This document shows positions 1 through 10,317 of a DNA stretch of 64,000 nt, piece by piece. Each line of letters opens with the position of its first letter. Position 1 is the first letter of the stretch. The notes under the pieces are model-generated. The model was not told the origin of the DNA. It did no database searches and saw nothing but the letters and a program-made list of their open reading frames with translations. Position numbers and translations under genes: made by a program. Source of the stretch: Desarmillaria ectypa (taxonomy: Eukaryota; Basidiomycota; Agaricomycetes; Agaricales; Physalacriaceae); NCBI GenBank assembly GCA_030407005.1, contig JAUDYN010000001.1:2790001-2854000 (forward strand), given 5' to 3'.

Positions 1-1423
1 GCTGATTGGCGGCCACCTCCGGAGGTCTATGCTAAGATGTCCAGCAAGGAGAAGCGCCAGTTGCGTAACAAGATCAGCGCCAGGAACTTCCGCGTTCGAA
101 GAAAGGGTTTGTTTATTTTCCGGTTGTTATGCTAAGGCTTACCTTATTCTCCAATAGAATACATTTCTACTCTCGAACTTGATATTGCGGAGCGAGACAG
201 ACTTCTCCAAGCAATCCGGGCAGAGTTAGGGTCATCGCAGTCGGAAAACCATGCCCTTCGTCAAGAGATATCTGCATTGAAGAAAGCTCTTCTCGAAGGC
301 CGATCCACATCGGAGCTTACAGTAGATGACATTCCAGTCCTCAACCTTCCTCCACCTGGGCCGATTCTTGCTCTAGCGCCACCAACTACTCCTCCTACCT
401 CGTCACCTTCGCTCATTACGCCGAACACCCAGAAGGACCTCGCGTCGTCGCACTCAGGGAGCTTTTGGGGTGGCGTATCTCGGATGGGCGGTGGAGTCAC
501 ACCTGTGCATACAGTGCTCATTCCTGAGGTGGGCCGTGGTAAGCTGCAAGAGAATATCAATCCTGCTCTCAACGGAGAGAATAAAACCAAGGCTCCAACT
601 TCTGGAATGCTTGGTGGCTTTGATGGTTTCGCCGATGGCCATTTGTTTACTTTGAAAAGTCTCGATTCGTCAGTATCTATTTTTCAGTGTCTCATTTGAT
701 CATGTCGATGTTTATTCTATTACCCACAGATATCGCATGCAACTCTGGATCAAAATGGCATCTCAGCAAGCACCGCATTCACCATCTTCCCTTCCCTCAG
801 CCCCTCCGTCTCCCCCTACGCCAAATCCTCTCTTTTCTCCTTCGCCGTTCACAAATCCTTCACTTCCTTATCTCACGGGTTCTCCATACTCCAATTCCAC
901 ATCTCTCCATGGACTCGCGTCGTCTTTGGGTCCCAAATTTTTCCAAGCGTCGAGCAAGGCCAAGCTACCTCCGACACAGGACAGGTCCTCCTCGCTCCCA
1001 ATGCTAGGAAACACGTTGAGCACACGTCTGGCTGGAAAACATCATCCTTCCAGCCCGCCTTCTACCAAATTGCCATCAGTTGCGTCAAAAGATCAACAGA
1101 AGGAGAAGGAACAACAGCAGCAAGCCATGATCGCTGCTTTGGCCGGTCAAACCTTGTTGAAACGTCTCGGCAGTGCGTTCTGGGACGCCTTCGCTGGTGG
1201 ATCTTCACCAGGCGACGCCTCGTCGATAAAGATTGATACCGATAAGGTTAGGAGGGTCCTGGAAGGCAAAGCTGTAGTGAAGGTTGTTGATGTCGAGGAG
1301 CAAAAGGTTGTTCGGAAAGAAACGGGAGCAACAAGGAGAACGGCAGAAGTTAAGAGCGAAGGAAAGGATGTGTGCTCGCTGTTGGAGGAGAGTATGAGGA
1401 GCCTGACTCTTGGAAAGAAGTAA
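1..1423 (+). CDS. bZIP transcription factor, 5' end outside window
   Basis: Nuclear DNA-binding protein of the basic leucine zipper class; the visible part is 436 residues. Exons read as <1-106, 158-668 and 730-1423 (introns 51 and 61 bp, GT-AG), which keep one frame. The first residues contain a basic region fitting N-x7-R-x9-L (core RNKISARNFRVRRKEYISTL), followed by a heptad-leucine coiled coil (about residues 40-85). A Pro/Ser-rich middle follows and the C-terminal ~120 residues include QTLLKRLGSAFWDAF, probably a conserved helix. The second junction is fixed by reading LDS-YRMQLW across it. Stop TAA at 1421-1423; the next gene converges from the right with 221 bp between. The target promoters cannot be read from the sequence. 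The fold is certain; the subfamily and the true start are unknown. Confidence 0.88.
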
Positions 1424-1644
1424 TGTGTAATGAATACATCGTCTAGAATAGTACTTTCTCCCCCCTCCCATCTCAACCTGTATTTTCTTTTGTTCGTTGA
1501 TTTATTACATTTTATTTATATTGGTAGGCGTAAGTCTTCTGTCCACTTTCCTTCAGCTGTATTGTAGTCTGACATCGTTATAGTCAGTCAGTCTATATAG
1601 ATAGTCCGTATAGCAAGCATTAATTGGCATCTAGTTTGTAGTAA

Positions 1645-4385
1645 TTATGCGGTACGTTGGTTGAGGGCACCTAATGTTTGAAAGAAATTCTTTGGTATAG
1701 AAGAGACTCCACGAGCGTATATGTGATTAGTATAAATCTGAGCACTTTTAAGCCATCAGAGGAGAAACAAGAAATGTGGACCTACAAGCTCATCATATAT
1801 CAGTGCAGGAACCTTTTTTTCGAACATAGAAGAACCAGGATGAATTTTAACAATCTGTTATCATGGTCAGCTTTCGGTCAAAAGATTCCAGGACAGCTGA
1901 CCGATGGACCCATCGTCTGCTTATATGACCCATCAGGTTGCAAAAAGGCTGAGTTTTGTACCAGGCCGTGTCCTAGACTCTTCAAAATCGGTTCTTCGTC
2001 GCCACAAGACACGTTTGGATCCATGTCTACTCGCACGCACGCATGCTTTAGCTGCACTCTGATCTCCTTCGCCTCAAGCAGCGTCCTCTCGTTTAAGAAA
2101 TGTTTCTTGCACCACTCCTTCCGGGAGATCTTACTCTCAGTGGCAGCAATCTCCTCATAGGCGTGTACGACATTAAGGAGAGTAAGGTGGTCTCCGCTCG
2201 GATGCCGAAATTTGCGCCGCGAGTCTATGATCGTTTCCCGCTGTTCGGAATTATCAATATAAAGTTTGGACGATGCGGAGAGCATAGAAATGATGGATAG
2301 AATTTCGGATGTGCAGCCGTAATCCTTTGAGGCAAGGATAGCGCGGGCATGGATGGGTTCCAGCGGAAAGGCAGCCATACTTCGTCCAATTTGTGTGAGT
2401 TCTTTCTTCTTGTCAATGCCACCAATGATGAAAAGAGTCTTGAACGCGGCTTTGACTTGCGAGACGTCAATAACAGTAAAAACACATCATGGATACACTC
2501 ACTTGAATCTTCTTCAGGCCTATCCATCAGGTCCAGGTTCTCCAGCTCTTGCCCTATGCATCGAAGCTGAAGAAGACTTGAGGCAAGTCCGCATCGTAAT
2601 ATCTCAGGCTCCGCAGACAGCGGCATGTTTTTAAAGGAGGCTTCCGTATACAATCGATAACAATGGCCCATCCCCTGTTTACCGCAGAATGAAGCTACCG
2701 AGTGCAAAATAGTAATCGTTTACTTACTTCTCTCCCGGCACGTCCGGTTCGCTGCATGGCCGAGGATTGAGTGATGTCCCTTGTTAAAAGGGTGTCAAGG
2801 CCTGTGCTATCATTCACTACTGTCGTGTTTCAACAGATGGACACACACCTCCACCAGTGTCACTCGTCAGGTATCGCTTTTCCTTGCATTTTCCTGTATC
2901 AATGACATATTTCACGCCGGGTATTGTGATAGACGTCTCAGCAATGTTTGTCGCAAGTATACACTTGCGCGTGTTCGACGGTGATGGAGAAAACACTTTT
3001 GCATTCTGCCCAGGAGCTTGAGCAGCGTACATAGAACAGACGAGGACCTAAAGGATAAAGCACATTTTAGGATGGACCTAAGTTATGACTCACTGAGCGA
3101 ACAACTCACTTCCATTCGACCAGGTGGCAATCTTCGATTTAAGGACTGTATTGATTTTTCAAGACTTTCAATGTCTTCTTGACCTGCGGAGATGTGTTTG
3201 TATGTATATATACGAGACAGAAGGTTGAACAATGAGTACCCGGCAAAAACACGAGAACGTCTCCCGGAGGTTGGTCCATATGAATCTGAAAAAACGTTCG
3301 CAAAGCTGCATCGAGATAATCCATTTGATCCGTGGCAGAGTGGTAGACCTTCACAGGATGTTGACGTCCTTTTACGTACAGTATTTTGGCTCTGATTGAT
3401 ATAAATCAACGAATATACGTGGAATGAAGAGCAAAGACATCACTCACTCAGCAAAGTACTTGCTGAACTTTTCTGCGTCAAGCGTAGCACTCATAATGAC
3501 GATTTTAAGCCGGCGGCTTGAGGTATTTGTCTCTTTTCCTTTGCCTTTACCATCGGGGGATGGGACGCGCCGCTTTTGAATAGACTTGAGGTGACTGAGC
3601 AGCAAATCGGTTCTGAGTGTTCTTTCGTGAGCCTCATCAACAATTATGACGCTATATTTGGTGAGAAATGGGTCTGCCAGCAACTCTCGAATAATCATGC
3701 CGTCTGTGAGATACTTGATGCGCGTAGAAGGGCTCGAACGCTCGTCGAAACGAACGGAGTAGCCAACCAGTCTTCCGACGGTGGTATTCTTCTCTAGCGC
3801 CACGCGTGTGGCAAGAGATGTAGCAGCGACTCTTCGTGGTTGGGTCACAGCAATCAATCCATCACCTGCATGACCAGATTCTAGGATATACTGGGGGACC
3901 TCTGAGTATGATGAGATGGGAAAGTTGCGATCATTGGCCGACTTACGGGTAGTTTTTCCGGAACCGGTCTCTCCAATCAGTACAGTCACGTCGTTGTTGC
4001 GAATTTCTTCGATAATAGCAGCTTTGCCTACACAGTACGTTAATGTGAGCACTGAAGAAGGGAGTAGAGCCGCACCTTTGGCAATAGGCAAGCTGTTTCT
4101 CTGTTCCTGAATCGTCGATGGCGGTGTGCTAGTAGCGCATCCACTCTGCGACGTTCGAAGGCGTTTTCGTCCGTTCGTCTGCGGTCTCTTCTGTCCATTG
4201 GACGAGACGCCATGAACTTTGAGAGCTGTCTTCCGTGGCCGGTCTTCATCGTCACTGATGTCCATCCACTGTACGGCCTGTCGGGGAGCATCAGTGTTGT
4301 TTTTACGGTACTTTTGCGCGAGACTGTCGCTAGCAAGGCGCATGGGCATGAGAGTTACGGTAGACATCCAGTTGCATTCCGGCAA
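1645..4385 (-). CDS. DHR2: DEAH-box RNA helicase, DHR2/DHX33-like
   Basis: ATP-dependent RNA helicase; the family acts in nucleolar pre-rRNA processing. Eleven exons: 4076-4385, 3947-4027, 3448-3901, 3240-3391, 3110-3183, 2849-3047, 2728-2801, 2503-2674, 1902-2455, 1786-1854, 1645-1737; the sum is 2,232 nt (743 aa), close to the ~735 aa I recall for yeast Dhr2. Motifs in order: GETGSGKTT (Walker A, just before an intron), TQPRRVAA (Ia), DEAHERT (II), MSATLDAEKF (III), FLPGQEDI (IV), TNIAETSITI (V), QRTGRAGRE (VI); then an HA2 region (EPEILRCGLASSLLQL) and a C-terminal OB-fold segment (FLQPDGSYKQTMGPS, then IYARGVSSIPKNFF). The start could be Met at 4385 or at 4367 (MSTVTLMPMRL). It lies tandem downstream of VPS35, 145 bp away. 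The DHR2 assignment is from motif recall; another DEAH subfamily is possible but less likely. Confidence 0.87.
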
Positions 4386-4530
4386 GACGATCCGAAAAAA
4401 AAGTGCAATGGAGCTTACATAATTGGTATACCGTCAGATCCAGATCCTGTTGAAAATAGTACTAAAGAGAGGAAGGCAAAAAGCCGTGTACAATATAAAA
4501 TAATCGAGCACCCCGGTACGCAAGTCTTCA

Positions 4531-7500
4531 TCACCGTCCCAGACCCATCTTCAGCATAGCACCAATTACATCTACTTCTCCCCACGGTCCCTCCGGTGCT
4601 GCATCTTTCCGTGTTTGAATATGTATAAGAGTGTTTCGGAAATGCCGCGTGATCATCTCAGGCGTCTGCACTCCCTCCAGAAGACCGGGAGGTGCGCGCT
4701 GAGAAGGATGTACATCGGGTGACGAAATGTTTCCAATACTCGTGGAAATTAGCTCAACCAAGCTATTGATAAACTTCGGAGCGACCTGTCAAAACAAGGC
4801 AAGGCTTGAGCGTCGGCCGACAAAATGACAAAAAGAAACGTACCGCTGGGGCATTGTGGTAGAGATAATAAAGATAATGATCGAGTGTGTCGCAGTATAA
4901 CTGGACCGTCACGATCTCCTCGATGGCAGAATTCGCGATACGGAGGGCTTTCTGCAAACATTCTAGCACACGCTTACTATCGCGGTGTGGATACTTGAAA
5001 CAAACGATAAGCGCGAATACTTCACTACGGCGGCACACTTACAGCTTTTGCAGTACTCTCTCCACCATCCTCCTTCGGTTTCTCGGTAACGTCAGTTTTT
5101 GATTCGCCGTCAGCCGGGTCCGACGATGTAGGGAGATCCTGCCACCATAGATGACTAGCCAATCCAACAGCTGTCGCCTGGTGGCTCTTCTTCAACAATT
5201 TGGCTCCGTGCAAGGCCGCTTTTGTGATCAGCGTATCGTAGTTATCTGCCCCAAATACCTTGGCGCCGGACAACGTCCCAATGATGAGTGTTATAGCCTG
5301 AAGCTGCGCCCTGGAGTCCGATATATTGTCCTCATACACGCTGAATGCCTGCACATAGAAATCATACGTCAAGTCTTCAAACCCGCATTCGTCAGCAATC
5401 TGCGCCGACAGTAGAAATAACCGCAAAGCAATGCTTGGCGCGTCTACTTGTGTCGCGAGAATCGATGTCAGCTGTCGAACAAATTTAAGTATTGAAGAAA
5501 CTTGAGTTTCCCAATCTTCTTCCTGTTCCAAAATTACTTAGCCGGACAACAACCTCGATAAAGTAAGCTCACCAGATGTTCCCTGTTCTTATACCGTCTG
5601 CATAATTTTATTGATGATGTTATTAGAGCAGGGAAAGTGAATCGCATCCGCTCCCCGCCCGCATCGAAATGTTTCCGAGCCATTTGCAATAACTAGATCG
5701 GCCATGTCAGCGAGAAGGGCACCAAGAATGACGCCGCTCACTTCAAATTGAACACTCAGAGAATCTGCTCGGAATAAATGCACCATACGCGCGACCCATC
5801 CTTGTTCCTCAGCCATCTCCTCACGTTCCATGGAATACGGCCCCTGTCTCCGGACATCCTTTAAATTGGACTGTGAACCATTGACACTAACGCCCCCTGC
5901 CGCATCCGACTGGTCTTTGATGAGAACGTGACACAGCTCCAACACCCCATCCACGTCTTCCGGTGTTTCAACAACAGTCTCGTTCTTTAATACGGATGAT
6001 ATAATGGAATGCGCTATTGATCGACGCGTAGAAAAAAGCTGTTTCGTTAATAGGGGGGCATAGTTCGGGATGGCCAGCAATGTCAGAACGGACTGGTAAG
6101 AGTTAATAGGTGCGACCAAAAGAGCGGCCAGATTAGAGGTAGTCTGCTGGGCGTGCAAATCAGGACTTTCGGAATATTCCCTGATCTTCTCGGCGGCGTA
6201 ACCAAGCACCTGGTCAACATATTCTAGTCTGTCCGGATAACAACTGAGAGAAAGATTTGTCAAAGAAACGAACAACGCCGTGATGTCCTGGATTGAGAGA
6301 TCCGGCCGCGCCTTGATGAGCTCTACGACCTGTTTCCAGAAAACCTCAAAAAGCTGAACGTCCTCCGGAACTCCCCTGAACTTGCGTACTGGCGACCCTT
6401 CCTTGTCTTTACCCTTTCGCTCGTGACTAGACTCGTTTACTGGTGTCTTTTCCGTTTCCGATGCGCTGGCCGTTGTCGGCGAGGTAGGTACCCCCCATGC
6501 ATTTTCCTCCACGGACGAGGACGATACAGAACCGTTCTCCCGAGCTTTGGCTTTCTGGAGTTTAACCTTTTCCGCCAAACGCCGAGCAGCTGCTTCCTCT
6601 TGCCGCTTTGTTTCCTCCGGGTCTTCGCTCTCTGCTTCCCGCGCAGCGTAAGCCGCCAAACGGTCGATGAGAGCAATTACGATGGATTTGATATTGACCT
6701 TGGGGTGCAACTGGGCAGTGGCTGAGAGGAATGGACCAAGGGTGTGTAAGTGAAATTCGTCGGTGAAGACTTGGATGACGACTTCCATCAGATACTCCTG
6801 AGCGATAACATCCTTACAGTTTACGACTTGTTCAAGAATACCCGGAAGGATGAGGCGCTCGTACATCTCGAGGTCAACGCCATCAAGTTGACTAAGCCGA
6901 ACGAGGTTTGTGCCAACAAGGATTCGTAATTCGCGCCGTTCCATCTCGCGCTTTTCGCGGTCCCGCGAATGCCCTTGGTGCTGCAAGCGAACCCATAACT
7001 TGTTCATTTCGATGAAGTTGGTGAGGACAAATGAAATGGTGTCTTGCAGACTCCCGGCAGGGCTAATTGTATGGCACAAAGATAAATTGCAAGATCAACG
7101 AAGAATGAGAAAGACTGACCCTTCTTCAACGCCAACCGGCAGATGGTCTCTGGTCTGCCCGCTCAGATAATGCCTCAGAAATAATCCCCGAATTGGATGG
7201 AGGACTCCTCGGGACATTTCCATCATATCCTTCATGATTTCCCTGACTGGAGCATCTGGAATGGACATGTACACGGCGCCGACGGTAATCATGAGATAAA
7301 GACGGGGGATGATGTTGCCAGCGTACTGGACTAACTCGTAAAGGTCGGCGAGGTGGTGACGTCCTTGTGTATGAGCATCGTACAAATAGTTTGTGAGATG
7401 CCGTAGCGCATCGAATACAGCCATATCTTGGGAGAAGGTTGAATAAAAAGGATACTAGTCGCGTCGGCTACGCACAGAGTTCGTAATACTGTTTCGGTGA

Positions 7501-7724
7501 GAGCGACGACGTCCTGAGCTCAGCAAGCATCAAGCTGGCACTCTTCAACGCGTCCATGAGCTGATCTAACTCCTACGAATGGGACGAAGACGATGAGTAC
7601 AGTAAGAGGAATCCAGGAGCAACTGCGGATGTACCAAGTTCCGTTTCATCTGCTGAAACTGAATTTTTACGGTATTGAGGGCCTCACTGAGGTGCTTGCC
7701 CTCATCCATGGGAGGTAACGCCAT
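4531..7724 (-). CDS. VPS35: Retromer core subunit VPS35
   Basis: Scaffold of the retromer cargo-recognition complex (VPS26-VPS29-VPS35), which returns receptors from endosomes to the Golgi or plasma membrane. Eight exons: 7635-7724, 7476-7572, 7120-7426, 5742-7062, 5573-5692, 5043-5522, 4844-4993, 4531-4785; the sum is 2,820 nt, 939 aa, near yeast Vps35 (944) and longer than human (796). The VPS26-binding PRLYLM motif is present ([13 protein letters not shown]), with family landmarks [58 protein letters not shown] and [20 protein letters not shown]. An acidic, charged insert (about residues 360-420, with [17 protein letters not shown]) explains the extra length. The intron at 5693-5741 is needed to join SVQFE to [13 protein letters not shown]. 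The start ATG is the first in frame and gives the expected short N-terminus. It is divergent with SNX3. Confidence 0.95.
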
Positions 7725-7864
7725 GGACAAGTAGAAAGAAAGAGTATAGTAGACGGTAGAACGATTGTCAATAGTAGTAGCGCCGGGTGAGCAAATTTAA
7801 GCGGAGTTTGAATACTACACATCATCGCCCGACTGCTCTCTGACTGAATCTTACTTCATCCACA
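7725..7864. promoter_or_regulatory. 140-bp shared promoter between VPS35 and SNX3
   Basis: The whole space between the two start codons is 140 bp, so both promoters must overlap here or extend into the neighbouring 5' exons. I see no clear TATA box. The stretch has normal CpG content, unlike the retrotransposon DNA to the right. That the two genes are co-regulated is an inference from the layout. Confidence 0.6.
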
Positions 7865-8497
7865 ATGACGACCGTATCTCCCTTCGCTCGCAGTAGCGCT
7901 TTTGAAGACACACGCCTCCCAGGACGCGAGCAGACAGTCAGTCTCTCCCTTAAATTCGTCGCCCTATCCTGACGTGACTTGTAGATAGAGGAAATGTACA
8001 GCGTCCCGGAAAGCTTCCTCGAAATCGAGGTTCGTAATCCGCAGACACATGGTTTTGGAAGGAAGATGTATACTGACTACGAGATAATCTGCAAGGTATG
8101 TATCAACTTGGCCATCCTTGTCTCCCATACCACTCATCTAATTTCATCCGGCAAGACTAACATACCAGCGTTCAAACTGCGGCATAGTCTAGTTCGACGA
8201 AGATATAGCGATTTTGAGGCATTCAGAGATATCCTTGAGCGGGAGAGCACACGCGTGAACATTCCGCCGCTGCCGGGAAAGGTGTTCACTAATCGATTTA
8301 GTGAGGAGGTCATTGAAGGACGGAGAGAAGGACTGGAGAGGTGCGCTTTTGAAAGCTCTCTGACCGCTCTATGCCAATTACATTCTTCATTCAGGTTCCT
8401 GAGCGTAGTAGCCGGACATCCGCTGCTACAAACGGGTAGCAAAGTGTTATGTGCTTTCCTTCAAGATCCCGGTTGGGATCGAGCTCAGTGGATGTAG
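7865..8497 (+). CDS. SNX3: Sorting nexin-3 (PX domain protein, Grd19/SNX3)
   Basis: PI3P-binding sorting nexin that works with retromer as a cargo adaptor on early endosomes. Four exons: 7865-7936, 7985-8095, 8156-8340, 8395-8497; the sum is 471 nt, 156 aa, the usual size for SNX3. The protein is almost entirely a PX domain: [13 protein letters not shown] (first strand), [14 protein letters not shown] (contains the PI3P-contacting Arg of the RRYSDFE motif), [13 protein letters not shown] (proline loop) and a C-terminal helix [19 protein letters not shown]. The intron ending at 8155 uses an AAG acceptor. The start is the first ATG after the shared promoter. The gene ends only ~300 bp before the retrotransposon-type sequence begins. 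Confidence 0.94.
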
Positions 8498-9889
8498 ATT
8501 GCGCTCCCTCGGTGGTAAGGATCTGGATATGCTCCTTGTTTGTGAGAGTCTTTTCTGTCGCTTTTTCAATGTCTTTGTTTTCAGTATGCAATGTGGATTT
8601 CTTTTTTCTTTTTCGTTTCATTGCTCAGGATGTTTAGTCTGCAGCAGGTTCGGTGCGGGTTCAGGCATTTACACTGGGTTCCCATACTGCCATGCTGTGT
8701 ACTTATCTGCCATTAGTGGAGTAAATATTACATTGCTACCGATCTCCGATTCCTTGTTTAGGACTCGACCGAAATATATCTATAGCCCCTCTCGCTAACC
8801 AATAGCATACACCCGCCTTTTCTTCCACTTCTTCCAGTACGCATCAATGCTCCTATTGTATGCATCAATTCTCTTCTTGAGCGCATCATATTTTCTCATA
8901 GTTGCCATTCCACTTTCAATACTTCTTTCCACTTTCACCACCTGTTCAACCTCCATTCTCAATGCATCTTCCACCAATGCATCTCCTCCAGTCATTCTCC
9001 ATTCTAATCTCCTCTGATTATGATAACTGAGCTCCCTAATAATGTTAATATAATCTCTGATACAAACCCCATTCTGCCTATGTACTCTTCTCATACTTCA
9101 TTCATCCCTCTTATGCTGTATTGTGTGTCATATTATCTATCCCAATACAAAATGTATTTGAGGGACTGCATAAGACTTGGGACTTCAAGAAAGGGAGAAG
9201 TCAAGATAAAGAGGCTAAAATATCAAAGTGATCATGTGAAATGTTTCAGATAAGCCTTCAGCCTTCAGGAATGAGAATGGCAGCTCCACCATTTTGAGTG
9301 AGGTCTCAAATAACCATTTTCTTCTGGAGTGACTGATTTGGGATGATTTTTGCCAAGGTGACCATTTGAAATCACATGAGTCTGAAGCACTCAGCAAGTT
9401 GCCAGAACCTCACTCCTCCCACCACACAACCATCCTCAATCCTCTTCTCTCAGGCAAATGACAGTCCCATCACACAGTAACACCTGAAATCAAGGGTTTG
9501 GCACAGCCACAGAGATGATCCTCTTAACAGTGACTCTTGAGAGTCTGTCTATGAGCCTCTCTCTCACATATAGGCTATTAGTGCTCATATGCCAGTATTC
9601 TCCTCTTGGTGGAGAGCACTTTTCATTCCTTTCTTATCATATCTCATGTCTTACACCACTCTTTTTTGAACTCTCTCTAGCTCTCTCTCATGTCTATCCT
9701 CTTATCTGACTAAATCCAGACACTTTTCTAAAGATAATAATGTTACCACTGATCATGGCCCTCATCTTGCTGCTTGTCTGGCAGGATCCCTGACTGGCAT
9801 CATAGTTCTCATCACCTTTCCTTTTATCATGCTTATTAGGAGAAGGTGGTGGCATTCTTAACACTAGTGATGCATATCTACCAACATAC
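8498..9889. other. Border zone between gene-rich DNA and the retrotransposon nest
   Basis: Bases 8,498-8,790 are the 3' flank of SNX3 with normal CpG. After about 8,884 no CG dinucleotide is visible until about 12,091, marking old decayed repeat DNA. Apart from the small reading frame listed separately, I recognise no gene in 9,095-9,889. A hydrophobic stretch ending in Arg/Trp near 9,790-9,850 resembles the membrane segment of the retrotransposon first ORF seen elsewhere here, but only weakly. Confidence 0.5.
8795..9094 (-). pseudogene. Unrecognised 99-codon reading frame, probable relic
   Basis: An open frame of 99 codons, rich in Arg, Lys and Glu, with helical-looking charged segments (RKYDALKKRIDAYNRSIDAY). 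A stop codon lies two codons upstream of the ATG. I do not recognise the family. It lies in CpG-free sequence at the edge of the repeat nest, so a broken piece of a mobile element is the simplest reading; a real small gene cannot be excluded. Confidence 0.3.
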
Positions 9890-10254
9890 TGTTATGATTT
9901 ATTATTTTTTTTTTTCACTCTTATCTTATCTTATCTTATCTTATCCATCAGTTGACATCATTGTAATATTGCATAATAGTCTCATCATACTTGCACACCA
10001 AGCATGTCATCTCTGTTGTTTCTCATATGGACACCTCATGATTATGGTTGTATATTTAGATCTTCATTTTATATATAAGTCACATAGTTTATGCTGTATA
10101 TTCTCCATCTTTCAACTAAAGCTAATCTTCATACCACATACTCTCCACACTAAGATCAGAAGACTATAGCCATACTCTCTGGGTGATTGTCTGAATGTGA
10201 GACAGCCTGAAGAATTATATGTGTCTGCAGATCATGTGGATCATGGGTCTAACA
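9890..10254 (+). repeat. D1 5' LTR (365 bp)
   Basis: Starts TGTTATGATTT and ends GGGTCTAACA. Near its start is a run of five GATAAG-type boxes on the minus strand (CTTATC repeats, about 9,920-9,945). A TATATAAG box lies near 10,070, and ATCTTTCAACTAA at 10,107-10,119 is the predicted transcript start that pairs, with one mismatch, to TTAGTTGAAACAT just after the LTR (10,256-10,268). Confidence 0.85.
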
Positions 10255-10317
10255 ATTAGTTGAAACATTCACCCCTATTTCTTCACTGCCAGCCATGAAG
10301 AGATAACTCACAGGACC

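Noticed and set aside
1..8500. Possible metabolic or defence gene cluster
   Set aside because: The four genes are conserved housekeeping or regulatory genes of unrelated pathways, except the VPS35-SNX3 pair.
9090..9890. Further gene in the border zone
   Set aside because: Only short frames without recognisable motifs; composition matches decayed repeat DNA.
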